Assembly (NCBI GenBank): GCA_034770075.1
Contig: CM068386.1
Span: 82,871,007 to 82,935,006 of the forward strand
Origin: Aralia elata
Lineage: Eukaryota; Streptophyta; Magnoliopsida; Apiales; Araliaceae
Reading direction: 5' to 3'
DNA: 64,000 bases
Shown here: one piece after another, positions 46,581 to 58,797 of the stretch
Layout of the letters: every line of letters starts with the position of its first letter
Numbering within the stretch: position 1 is the first letter of the stretch
Position numbers and translations under genes: made by a program
Notes under the pieces: generated by a model
The model's database searches: none
Told to the model about the DNA's origin: nothing
What the model saw: only the letters and a program-made list of their open reading frames with translations

Positions 46581-47268
46581 ACATGATTCATTTTTTCAAC
46601 CCGGGAAGGTTCAAAATTTTCAAATAATCCATGATTTCCCCCAAACTCATGTTAATGCCTAAATTTCGCTTTGAATGATGCTCAAATAATTTTTAAAGTT
46701 TCAATGATATCTCCCACAAGCATTTAACCAATTTTTTTTTGAAGTTATAACCAGCTTCACAAATGGATACGTGCTCATAAGTGGAAGAGGATCACAAACA
46801 GTATAAAACCAACTCATAAGTCAAAATATAAACTACGCATACTTCTCAATTTCACAATTTTTTTCCAGCCATAATCAAATTCAATCAAAATATTGCTCAA
46901 GTTGTCCTAAAAACATACTAACTAAAATGCAAATCTAATAACATAATACATTCAAGTACCAAATAAAACAAAAAATAAAAACACATCCCCAAACTTAGAC
47001 TAGACATTGTCCTTAATGGCTAAAATAGAAAAAAGTAAAGTAGAGGACTTCCCTGAAAATATAGCACGCTTTCTCCTTGTTTGCTAAATCTGGAGTATAT
47101 TCCATTTTTGTTCAATACTTGGACCTGAAACTAGTTGACTTAAGAAATTAAAATACAACTAAATGAAAACTAAACAACAAAACCGCAAGAAACTAAAAAT
47201 TAAAACTTGAGTTGCCTCCCAATAAGTGCTTGGTTTATAGTCGCCAACCCGACTTCTTCCTTATCTAT

Positions 47269-48315
47269 CTAATTCCCATTCGATAATTGATTAACCCCCC
47301 CATCCATCAGTATTAATGTAACTTTTGAGGGCTTTACTTCTGTAAGGGCCATTGTTTCAAATTCACCTAGCTTGTTCTTCTTATATAAAATCTCCTTTAT
47401 GAACTTTAAGTAGCTAAGCATTTGCTCCATTGTGTCTGTGAACGGAATATTGAATTGAAACTTCTTAAACACAACTAGGTCTTCATCTATCTTCTCATGT
47501 ACCCCCCTATTATTTCACCATGGCTCTAAATTTATGCTCCTGACAAAAAATTTACTACTAATTGTGCACGGGCTTGTAAAGTTACCCGAATCCTTGAACT
47601 TTGGTGGAGAAGGCACATGGGGCATTATTGAAATCGACTTCTCGGTATTGGAACTTAAGGCTAGAGCTAATCCTGCTTTCTTTCTGTGGTCCCCACTTTC
47701 CTTCTCCTTTTTAACATCCACATATGTTGGCACGTCCGGTTGTAACTTTGGCGCAGACAATCCATCAGTCTCGGGAACCGTGTCGCTGGGCCACACACCT
47801 TGAAGGTGATTGTTGAAGGCGTTTACAAGCTGACCCATCTAGTTCTCAAGATTTCGAATCGACATCTCCTGACTATTCATCCGCTCCTCATTCAAAACTA
47901 TATACTTGGAGAGAAATTCCTCCAAGTTTGACTTCTTTTCTTCTTATGGAGGGGCTTGATTTTGAAATTCTGGAGTGTATGATTGGCTTAGAGCAAAGGT
48001 TTAAGCTTGATTAAGTGGCTCCATAAAAAATTCGGATGATTTCTCCAATCATAATAATCATTTATAGGATAGTCTCTGAAGTTGCTACCATACTGTATCG
48101 ACTTGAAATTGTAGGCACATTGATGACTCGGATGGTTTTCCGCACATAATTCACAAATCACTGCTACACTCTAAATATGTTGCGCCCCTAAAGCGTCAAT
48201 CTTCTTGATAAGTATCTCAATCTATGCAGCTAGTGCAGTATAAATCCCTGCCAAGTTTAGCTGAGTCATTCTCGCATAAGGCCACTGATAATTGTAGGAA
48301 GCCGTGATTTACCTG
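47269..48315 (-). pseudogene. Gag C-terminus and protease scraps, internal region 1
   Basis: Minus strand, from the YNYQWP-like gag block near 48290 through a zinc knuckle remnant to the NAFNNHLQGVWPSDTVPE frame (47838..47515), then FKKFQFNIPFTDTMEQMLSY (47472..47269). The first half of gag is deleted. The start of the protease (FTSPCTISSKFF) comes before the FKKFQFNI block, the reverse of the Athila order. Confidence 0.8.
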
Positions 48316-48421
48316 TGTAAAAAAAAAAAGTAAAACAGAAAAATTAAACAAAAAAAAAATACACGTTTAAATTAAGATCAAATTGATTGAAATTAATATT
48401 GAAAAAAATTATTAGTAATAT

Positions 48422-48439
48422 TCCCCAACAACGGCGCCA
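48422..48439 (-). promoter_or_regulatory. Primer-binding site, internal region 1
   Basis: Minus TGGCGCCGTTGTTGGGGA beside LTR2, one mismatch to the tRNA-Asp complement. Equivalent sites: 54045..54062 (decayed) beside LTR3 and 59940..59957 beside LTR4. Confidence 0.82.
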
Positions 48440-48445
48440 AAAACT

Positions 48446-50447
48446 TGTTGTCCAAATATGGTATTGACAATTACATGCAAGTATACGTGGTCCACAAGTA
48501 ATATAGTAGTAAGTAGAGTGTCGATCCTACGGAGAATATGCTAATAATATTATCCATGTACTAACTTTATATCAACTCGATCTTATTTAAACAAATGAAT
48601 TTAAATTATAAAACTAAACTAATTAAAATAAAGCTAAATTATCAAGGGAGGATTAAAATCAGATTTAAAAGTTAAGATTACAATTTCCCCCTATGCTTCG
48701 TCTAAATCTCTTTACTCTCATTTCAATTAATTAATCATATCTAATAGTTCACCGAGAATTCACAATTATTTATAAAACCTCTTTTGATGGTTAGATAAAA
48801 ATATCTTTTCAAATGAAATCACTATATTCATATGTGAAATAATTTAGAACAAGATTCATTAAGTTCAGATTCTCATAACTGTTACATGTGGCATATAGGT
48901 ATATTCATATCCTATACACAAATCATGCTAATCAACCCCAAGGAGAATAAACAAAAACACATGTTATCATATTCAGATCTAACTATAAAATTCATCTTCC
49001 AATTTCATCTAGGTTATATCACAATAATTGTTAGCTAGACAATTATCGATAAGCACAAAATATGATAAACGACTTAATTATGATCAACAATAATCAATAA
49101 AAGAATAAATAAATTTAAACTAAACATCGGGTTCCATTGCAATCTTAATATAAATTTAGTTCATAATGAAATTAGAAAACATCCTTAGATTATAAATATA
49201 AAAGAAAGGATAAAAGAATAAATCTGTGATAGCACAATCCTTCTCCAATTTCTACTCTCCTTGGCGTTTCCCTTCCGTTCCTCGCGAATCTGATCTTGTA
49301 ATCCAAGCTTTTATGTATCTAGGTTAGTCCCCAAAGGACAACCATTGATTGGTCTTTATAACCTTTTCAATAGTTTGGTAGACATTTAGGTGGTGTTTGA
49401 TAAAACTGAGTAATTAAGATCAGAATGGTTAATACATCTTAATAAATTAGATAATCTGAATGAAATAACATCTTAATCTAAAAAATTGTTTGATAATTAA
49501 AAAGTGTAAAACATCTGAATGACACTATTTTACCATTTTAACCTCTGAGTTATTTAAAAATTTTATTTGAATGATATTAAAATTTAAAATTGAAGGAGTA
49601 CAATATTTATTGAGGCTATTTTTGTCCATAAATTTTAAATAAACTATTAAGAGGTAGCTCTTAATAGTTAAGATTTGAGTTTCTGTCTTAACGATTAAGA
49701 GGCAAAAAGTGTTTTACCAAACAAGATTTGCCTCTGATCGAATCAGAGGCAGGTAAATTAAGAGGCATTCGGACACAGACAAACACCACCTTAATCCAAT
49801 TAGGAATCAATATGGCAAGTCCCAAGTCAATTATAAGTGCAAAACTCAGCAAAATTAGCCCCCGCGCACAAACCAGCGCTTCAGTGCCCATGAGCAGCAG
49901 CGCTGCCTTTCTATCCTCCTAGCACCGCAGCGCTCAAACCCAACGCTGTAGCACTGTGCTCCTGTTTGTAGATTTTGTTGAGAGCTTTGATTTGATAGGT
50001 GGAACGTCCCGTAACTCTTTTCGAATAAAAGGTTATGGCCTTTTTAAGCTTACTAGTCCGAACAGGAATCCAACTCCAATCAGAATTCAGATCAGCCTTT
50101 TGAAACAATGTTTGGAAGCCCAAACGAACTCGAATTTTTGCAAACCAAACCTTTCTGAAAAGCTTAAGACGTCATCTGAAACTTCATGAAGACCATTTTC
50201 TCATTCTGAAATTCTAACACCATCCAAATCTCAATTAAATCTCCGGAGGTCAATTTGCCTAAAAGTTGGAAATTGCAATAAATGAAACCAAATAGCTCCA
50301 ATTTAACTAAAATGTAACCAAATAACTTCCAACTTTATTTCCTACATAAAAGCATAAAAACACATAAAAATGAATAGAAAATACTTGAAAACTCATAAAT
50401 CATCAAGTCAAAAATACTCAATTTATAGGTATAAAATCCACTCATCA
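48446..50447 (-). repeat. Array LTR2 (with Harbinger MITE inside)
   Basis: TGTTGTCCAAATATGG...CCACTCATCA. Net length about 1.6 kb without the 402-bp MITE. GC palindrome cluster about 49860-49970; TATA-like minus TTATAAAG near 49355. Confidence 0.92.
49389..49790. mobile_element. Tourist-like (PIF/Harbinger) MITE, 402 bp, in LTR2
   Basis: TIRs GGTGGTGTTTG / CAAACACCACC and a 3-bp duplication TTA (49386..49388 and 49791..49793). Absent from the other three LTRs, which show the empty site cattTAatcc. Internal dyads include GCCTCTGAT/ATCAGAGGC near 49735. Confidence 0.92.
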
Positions 50448-50903
50448 AATGCCCCCAAACTTGAATCTTTGCTTGTCCTCAAGCAACACACTGAGAACAA
50501 AAATTAATTCTAACAAACAACTACTCAAGCATTGAATCAATACAAATTTGAACAATGGGCATGAAGATTTTTTTAAACTATAACTCAAGAAAAATTTCTA
50601 GAACATGCAAAACTTAAAATTTCAACCTAAACAGCAGTTCCACATCCACTCATGATCCTTTAAGTGCGTGTGTGCATCCAAATGTTCAAACTAGCCAAAA
50701 CTTAAATAAGCTCATATAATTAAATGCTTTATAAAAGATTTTCAAATCAACTCTATAAACTTACTTTACACATTAATCTCTGCTAATAAAGGCAAAACAT
50801 AAATTTAGAGGATCAAAAGGATTTTTTTAAGCGTGCTTGGATCATTATTAAAATTCTTACACCCCTTCCCAATTATTTCAAAAAAAAATAATAAATAAAT
50901 TCC

Positions 50904-51062
50904 TGTGAGTGCATTTTATGCTCCCTCTCACTAAAGCTTATAAGTGAGTGTGTTTTACGCTCACTCTCACTTGTTCTTACCAACGAGTGCGTTTTACGCT
51001 CCATCTCGTTCTCCGCATGTGTTTATGAGTGAGTGCATTTTACGCTCCATCTCGACTCACCG
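50904..51062 (-). repeat. Stem-loop array, internal region 2 (4 units)
   Basis: Arms GTGAG/CTCAC, AGTGAG/CTCACT, AACGAG/CTCGTT and GAGTGAG with CTC-G-ACTC. Confidence 0.8.
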
Positions 51063-51126
51063 CATGATTCATGTTTTCAACTCGGGAAGGTTCAAAATTT
51101 TCAAATAATCCAAGATTTCTCCCAAA

Positions 51127-53378
51127 TCAGCACGGCCGCGCTGGTCCCCAGAAATGAAAGTTGATTTCCTTTGTCTTCTGAACATCTGGACAAGTGTATT
51201 AGGATCCGTTAAGCATAATTATGTGTGTATTCAAGAATACCAGAACTGGTCAAGCATAAATTGATCTATGTTAGCATGGTCTAACTTGAGATTTCAAATG
51301 AAAGCTATGATATTTTGAATAAACAGACTAAAAGCATCCAACTGAAGTTTGAACATATGTATATGGACTTTATGTGCAATCATGTGTACCTGATAAGGTG
51401 TCTAAGATAGTTTAACATGAATTGTATTACCTTAGCTTGATTTAGCATAGGTTTTCAAATATAACTAAGAAAGTTTTGAAAAGTAAAACTTGATGAACCT
51501 AAATTTGGTTTAAAGCTTTTAAAATCTTATGTTTGCATATTATATAAGATGTTGTAAGACCCCAACATGTTATAGATGGAGTCGTGCATTGAACAACTCA
51601 GTTCTGGGCCTCAATAGGAGTAGTGCGACCGCGCCACTCCTAAGCCAAATTGCAGTGCGACCGCGCCACACTATAGAACAACTAAAATGTTTTAGCTGTA
51701 ATCTAAACCTTAATGCATGTTTATATATGAATCTCTTTGGTTGTAAAACAAGGCTCATATGATATTTATATAGTTAAGCAATTTCTGGCTATATTAATTA
51801 AGGTTAAGTTAAATAATTTCTAAATGATAATGAAACTTTCAAAATAAAGGTAAAAGCTAGATAAGCAATCATATGGCTTCAATGTGTACATAGCTAAATA
51901 TATGCCTAAAATTGTATGTTTGTGAGCATAATGTAGTTTCGTCGAATAAAAGTTTACAAAGAAGTTCTTAAATGAGTAATTTTCCAATGAAAACAAATAA
52001 AACAAACTTAGAGATAATGTAAACTGTAAATGTATGGCTAAGTGTATGTGCAATATGTATGTATAACTTATTGACTTGTGTACATCGTGTATAACTAATG
52101 TATTACTATACATGAACATAACTATATAGGATACTTGAAGTGACATTAAACTAAAACTATAAGCGTAATCTACGAGCAAGGCAAGTTTCTTAACTCCGTT
52201 CAAACTATTTATTGAATGCAAGTATCTATACCCAAATGCACTACTTTTATACTGTGCAAACAAGTATACATCTAAGCAAGTTTTTTTTTTCAATTTTGTA
52301 TTAAATTCATGACGGTGCAAGTGTTATAGCCTTGCATCATATACCTATGCAAGTATCTTAAACCTTTGCAATGATCTATTGTATGAGCAAGTATCTTGAA
52401 CTCGTTCATCTTTGAGCAGATTTCATTCATTAAATCCAAGTGTTCTAGCTTTGTACTTCGTATTATGCAAGCTATCTATAATTTGTAAGTTTTCTATATT
52501 ACCTTCGAGGTATATGTTGATAAGCTAGGCTAAGAGATATGTTTTTCATTCTTATGACACATGAACTGTTTAGACAAACAAGCCTAAGCCACTTGTTACG
52601 GATAGACTGATACTCCTATACTTTTCAAAGTCTTAATACATTATTGAGATTAGGTAGAGCTTTCTAACCAGATTATTTTGGTTTGGAATTCAAGTGTGAG
52701 AATGAACATCCCATATTTGGGAAACATTTTATGCGCCAAAGGCGGATGATGAACGCAAATGTTGTTCCTACATGTAGTGTTGATCAATACAGGGCATAAC
52801 GGTTTGATCACCCACCGTGCCCGTAAGCATGACAGTTTGCAGATTAAATTGTTGTTCAAACCTTCCAATAAACTTGAAAACCCAAGTTCTTATTCTTTTG
52901 ACCACTCAACATCTGTAGTCAGTATGTCATTTCAAAAATATAAACGATTTGATATGTTATTCAGAATTATTTCGGTTACTTCACAACTATTGATTCGTTG
53001 TAGAAGTATACTCATAGAAAACATTTAATCCATTTATATAATGTTTATAGCTGTTACTACTTGCTGAGCAATTAAATGCTCATTCTTGCTTTGAAATTAA
53101 ATATTTTCAACTAAGCAGGAACGTATCGAAGGGTCCTACAAGGATAAAGGGAAAGGGAAGCTAAATGAGTAGTTAGAAGGTGTTGTCTATAATAATACAG
53201 TTTTGTAATGTGATAATACTTTATTTATCATGTAATGAAGTACTTAAAGGTCTTCGTACCTGGGATAACAAACTCTGATGTAATTTTTTTTATTATTTAT
53301 TATAATAAGTAGTTTGAATGAATGATATCGTGTAACACCAAGTACGGGTTTCAAGTACCCGGATTTGGGGGCATCACA
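51127..53378 (-). mobile_element. Truncated solo LTR in internal region 2
   Basis: The right end (minus start) TGTGATGCCCCCAAATCC matches the start of the solo LTR at 8001..10859, and nearby blocks (aaagggaaagggaag; gcaagt repeats) are shared. The other end is missing: the sequence joins internal region 2 at 51126 in mid-LTR, near a GC motif (cacggccgcgctgg). About 1.1 kb of internal region 2 is missing at the same junction. Minus-strand ORFs here (such as 51820..52320) look fortuitous. Confidence 0.75.
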
Positions 53379-53380
53379 CG

Positions 53381-53945
53381 GGCAATCCGTCAGTCTTGGG
53401 AACCATGTTGCTGGGCCACGAACCTTGAGGATGATTGTTGAAGGCGTTTACAAGTTGACCCATCTGGTTCTCATGATTTCGAATCGACATCTCCTGACTA
53501 TTCATCTGCTCCTCATTCAAAGCTATATACTTGGAAAGAAGTTCCTCCGAGTTTGACTTCTTTTTTTCTTGCGGAGGGACTTGATTCTAAAATTTTGGAG
53601 CGTATGATTGGCATGTTGCAAAGGTTTGAGCTTGATTATTATGGCTCCATAAAAAAATTCGGATGATTCCTCCAATCATGATGATCATTTATAGTATAGT
53701 CTCTTAAGTTGCTACCATACTTATCGACTCGAAACTAAAGGCGCATTGATGACTCGGATGGTTTCCCGCACATAATTCACAAATCACTACTACACTCTGG
53801 ATATGTTGCACCCCTAAAGCGTCAATCTTCTTCATAAGTATCTCAATTTATACAGCTAATGTAGTATAAATCCCTGCCACGTTTGGCTGAGTCATTCTCG
53901 TATAAGGCCACTGATAATTGTAGGAAGCCATGATGTACCTGTGTA
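53381..53945 (-). pseudogene. Gag C-terminus scrap, internal region 2
   Basis: Aligns to 47750..48315 and 59270..59830 (YNYQWPYTRMTQP to the VFQQHG-like end) but has many changes. The rest of the coding region is lost in the deletion joining 51126 and 51127. Confidence 0.7.
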
Positions 53946-54515
53946 AAAAAAATTAAAATAGAAAAATTAAACAAAAAAAAAATGTACGTTTAAATTTAGA
54001 TTAAATTGATTAAAATTAATATTGGTAAATATTATTAGTAATATTGCCCGACAGAGACGCCAAAAACTTGTTGTCCAAATATGGTATTGATAATTACACG
54101 CAAGTATACGTGATCAATAAGTAATATAGTAGAAAGTAGAGTGTCGATCCCACGAGGAATATGGTAATACTATTATCCAAGTACTAACTTTATATCAACT
54201 CGATCTTATTTAAACAAATAAATTTAAATTATAAAACTAAACTAATTAAAATAAAACTAAATTATCAAGCCAGGATTAAAATCAGATTTAAAAGTTAAGA
54301 TTACAATTTTTCCCAATACTTCGTCTAAATCTCTTTACTCTCCTTTCAATTAATTAATCATATCAAATTGTTCACCGAGAATTCACAATTATTTATAAAA
54401 CCTCTTTTGATGGTAAGATAAAAATATCTTTTCAAATGAAATCACTATATTCCTATGTGAAATAATTTAGAACAAGATTCATTAAGTTCAGATTCTCATA
54501 ACAGTTACATGTGGT

Positions 54516-56337
54516 TGGGAGCTGTCGTCCGAACTACCAAAAATAAAAACCTTACTTCTATTCTATGAATTCTAACTAGTATAGCAGTAGTAAGAGTCGA
54601 TCTCACAGAGGACAATGTTGATTTTAATTTATTACAATGTTTCAAACAATTGAACAATAAATAGAAGATTGGGGTTTTTGAATTTGTTTAACTAATTAAT
54701 AGAAACAAAATTAAAGTAATAAGACTTAACCAATGAATTAAAACTTCAGTTTTTCTGGTTCAGTTTCACATTCTTACAACAATAGAGCAATCAAGTATAA
54801 CAATATTCACCCTTCAATGAAACTAATAGTCATAGATAACAACAAGCTCTGTTACCCAAAATTCCTCTTAGATTATCACTTAATGAAATAAGCTCTTCAC
54901 AAGATTCTAACTATCACATAACCTAAAACATGCTCTTTAGATTTAATATGACATCAACATTAAGAACTAAGGAATTAGACTATTCCAAGTAACAAACATA
55001 TAAGCTCGAATTGTTTAACTTATCTTCTGATAACCATAGCAATAACCAAAAGCTTGACCACAATCAGTATCACTAACTTCTACTTATGATTAAAAACAAT
55101 TTCAATTACGTAATACTATTCCTAAATCTAGCAGAAATTATCAATTAACTAATTTAATCCTGCAGAAACCAAATCAGTTAATCAAATAACATTAAACAGT
55201 TAAAACAAATTATCAAAATAAGTTTCATATAAGAAAGAATAAATATTGTATATTCAATCAAACCATTAGCTGTAAATAAGGATCCACGTCCCCTTCAAAC
55301 TGAATAAAAAAACTAGCCTGACATGTTTCTATTAACGCTTTGAATATGATAAAACTCTCAATGATCTCTTCCACAATGATTACAAGTGAAAGTATTTATA
55401 GATAAATCTCTAAACCCAAGAAGAATTCTAATCCAATTCTACTCCAGAAGTCTTCACTCTGCAGATATGATAGCTTCTATATCCTTGTCAAATTCTGAAA
55501 TCCAGCTTTAAGTAGTTTCCTTCTCAAATTAGATTTTAGTTTCCAAAACCAAATCTTCTTCAGTTCCTTTTTCCAATTCGGGTTCAGTTTCCATATTCTG
55601 ACTTGGATCTTCATATCAAGTTCTATTTCCATAATTAGATGTAGTTTCCTTATTTAATTGCAATTTTATCTGCAAATCCTTATTCAAATCAAATTCTAAT
55701 ACTCTAATACTTCAAATCCTACTCAGAATTGGAAATATGCAAATCAATCACAATCGTAGAGTAACACTCTGCACCAGCACTTCATAGAGTAAACTTGACA
55801 TTGTCAAGTGAACTGGGACGATCGTCGAGTAGCCAACACCGTCATAGAGTAATAGCCGCACAACTGGTCAATTCGTAGGGTGAGATGCACAAACGTAGAA
55901 CACTGCATCGCAGAGTAGCAAATCGTAGAGTAACTCAGCAAAACGTAGAGTCCTCACTATATAAACGTAGAGTAAGCTAAGCGATCCTAGAGTTGTCCCG
56001 CACAATTGTAGAGCTCCCATTCTACGAACATAGAGTGTTGTGTCAAATTGTCAAGTGACTCTGCCTTAACCTCCCTGCGATCGTAGAACTGCCAGACTGC
56101 CACTTAAACACTACGAATGTAGAGTATCCACACAATGATTGTAGAGTACCAATGCTGATCGTAGAGTACTTCTACAAAATAACATAAAACTCAGTATTAA
56201 ACTTCATATTTTGCAAACTCATATATATCAATTCTTCTAAAGATCAAGAAACACCTCAATTCAGTTTATATAATAGATAACATGCAACTAAACTAAGCAT
56301 AAATGAATAAAAATAATCAAATATTATGCACCTATCA
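54516..56337 (-). mobile_element. Solo LTR inserted in array LTR3
   Basis: Plus TGGGAGCTGTCG...CACCTATCA, flanked by GTGGT (54511..54515) and GTGGC (56338..56342); the other LTRs have the uninterrupted gtggcatatagg. 1822 bp, no ORF. It has the gtcgatctcacagagg U5-like block, a minus TATA box (TATAAATAC near 55392) and a motif cluster upstream of it. Confidence 0.88.
55755..56170 (-). repeat. About 17 CGTAGAGT-type motifs in the solo LTR
   Basis: Short units such as atcgtagagtaac, aacgtagagtcc and attgtagagtacc are dispersed irregularly over about 415 bp, about 360 bp upstream of the TATA box on the minus strand. Confidence 0.85.
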
Positions 56338-57948
56338 GTGGCATATAGGTATATTCATATCCTATACATAAATCATGTTAATCAACCCCAAGGAGAATAA
56401 ACAAAAACACAAGTTATCATATTCAGATCTAACCCTAGAATTTATCTTTCAATTTCATCTAGGTTATATCACAACAATTGTTAGCTAGGCAATCATCGAT
56501 AAGCATAAAATATGATAAACGAAGCAATTATGATCAACAAAAATCAAAAAGATAATAAATCAATTTAAACTAAACATTGGGTTCCATTGTAATATGAATA
56601 TAAATTTAGTTCATAACGAAATTAGAAAACATCCTTGGATTACAAAGATAAAAGAATAAATCTATGATAGTGCAATCCTTCTCCAATTTTTGCTCTCCTT
56701 GGCGTCTCCCTTCCGTTCCTTGCGAATCTGATCTTAAAATCCAAGCTTCTATATATCTAGGTTAGTCCCCAAAGTACAGCCTTTGATTGGTATTTATAAT
56801 GTCTTCTGTAGCTTGGTAGACATTTAATCCAATTAGGAATCAATATGGCAAGTCCTAAGTCAATTAGAAATGCAAAACTCAGCAAAATCAGCCTTCACGC
56901 ACAAACTAGTGTTGCGACGCCTATGAGCAGCAGCGCTGCCTCTCTGTCCTCCTAGAGATGGGGCTCTCAAACCCAGCATTGTAGCGTTATGCTCTTGTTT
57001 GTAGATTTTGTCGAGAGATTCGATTTGATAGGTGGCACGTCCCGTAACTCTTCCTGGATAAAAAGTTATGGCCTTTTTAAGCTTACTAGTCCGAACAAGA
57101 ATCTAGCTCCAATCATAATTCGGATCAACTTTTTGAAACAATGTTTGGAGGCCCAAACGAACTCGGATTTTTGCAAACCAAACCTTTATGAAAAGCTTAA
57201 GACGTCATATAAAACTTTATGAAGACCATTTTCTCATTCTGAAATTCTAACACCATCGAAATCTCAATTAAAGCTCCGGAGGTCAATATGCCTTAAAGCT
57301 GGAAATTACAATGTTTCTTCAATTTGACTAAAATGAAACCAAATAGCTCTAATTTAACTAAAATGCAACCAAATAGCTTCTAACTTTATTTCCTACATAA
57401 AAGTATAAAAACACAGAAAAATATATAGAAAATACTCAAAAACTCACAAACAATCAATTCAAAAGTACTCAATTTATAGGTATAAAATCCACTCATCAAA
57501 TACCCTTAAACTTGAATCTTTGCTTGTTCTCAAGCAACACAATAAGAACAAACATTAATTCTAATAAATAGCTACTCAAGTGTTGAATTAATACAAGTTT
57601 GAACAATAGCCACGAAGATTTTTTTAAACTATAACTCAAGAAAAATTTCAAGAACATGCAAAACTTAAAATTTTAACCCAAACATCAGTTCCACATCCAC
57701 TCATGTTCCTTTAAGTGCGTGTGTGCATCCAAATGTTCAAACTAGCCAAAACTAAAATAAGCTCATATAATCAAATGCTTTATAAAAAAAATTTCAAATC
57801 AACTCTATAAACTTACTGTTCACATCAATATCTGCTAATAAAGGTAAAACATAAATTTAAAGGATCAAAATGATTTTTTTAAGCGTGCTTGGATCATTAT
57901 TAAAATTCTTACACCCTTCCCCAAGTATTTAAAAAAAAATAAATTCCC

Positions 57949-58105
57949 GTGAGTGCATTTTATGATCCCTCTCATTAAAACTTATATGCGAGTGCATTTT
58001 ACGCTCACTCTCATTTCTTCTTACCAACGAGTGCGTTTTACACTCCATCTCATTCTTCGTATGTGTTTATGAGTGAGTGCGTTTTACGCTCCATCTCGAA
58101 TCACC
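57949..58105 (-). repeat. Stem-loop array, internal region 3 (4 units)
   Basis: Same four-unit layout as the other two internal regions; some arms are weakened (GTGAG/CTCAT). Confidence 0.75.
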
Positions 58106-58797
58106 ACATGATTTATTTTTTCAACTCGTGAAGGTTTAAAATTTTCAAATAATCCAAGATTTCTCCCAAACTTATGTTAATGCCTAAATTTCGCTTTGAA
58201 TGATGCTCAAATAAATTTTCAAAGTTTCAATGATATCTCCCACAAGCATTTAACCAGCTTTTTTAAGTCATAACCAGCTTCACAAATGGATACGTGCTCA
58301 TAAGTGGAAGAGGATCATAAACAATGTAAAACCAACTCATAAGTCAAAATATAAACTACGCATACTTCTCAATTTCACAATTTTTTTTCCTGCCATAATC
58401 AAATTCAATCAAAATATTGCTTAAGTTATCTTAAAAACATACTAACTAAAATGCAAAACTAATAAAATAATACATTCAAGTACCAAATAAAACAAAAAAT
58501 AAAAACACATCCCCAAACTTAGACTAGACATTGTCCTCAATGGCTAAAATAGAAAAAAGTAAAGTAGAAGACTTCCCTGAAAATAAAGCATGCTTCCTCC
58601 TTGTCTGCTAAATCTGGAACATATTCCATTTTTGTTCAATACTTGGACTTGAAAGTAGTTGACTTAAGAAATTAAAATGCAACTAAACGAAAACTAAAAA
58701 ACAAAATCGCAAGAAACTGAAAATTAAAACTTGGGTTGCCTCCCAATAAGTGCTTGGTTTATAATCGCCAACCTGACTTCTTCCTTCTCTATCCAAT

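Larger units (their letters stand above)
54069..57498 (-). repeat. Array LTR3 (with solo LTR inside)
   Basis: Starts TGTTGTCCAAATATGG, interrupted 54516..56337, ends ACTCATCA. Net about 1603 bp. TATA box on the minus strand near 56791. Confidence 0.92.

Noticed and set aside
51820..52320. 166-codon minus-strand ORF
   Set aside because: Lies in the truncated solo LTR, AT-rich low-complexity translation, no relative in the sister solo LTR at 8001..10859.
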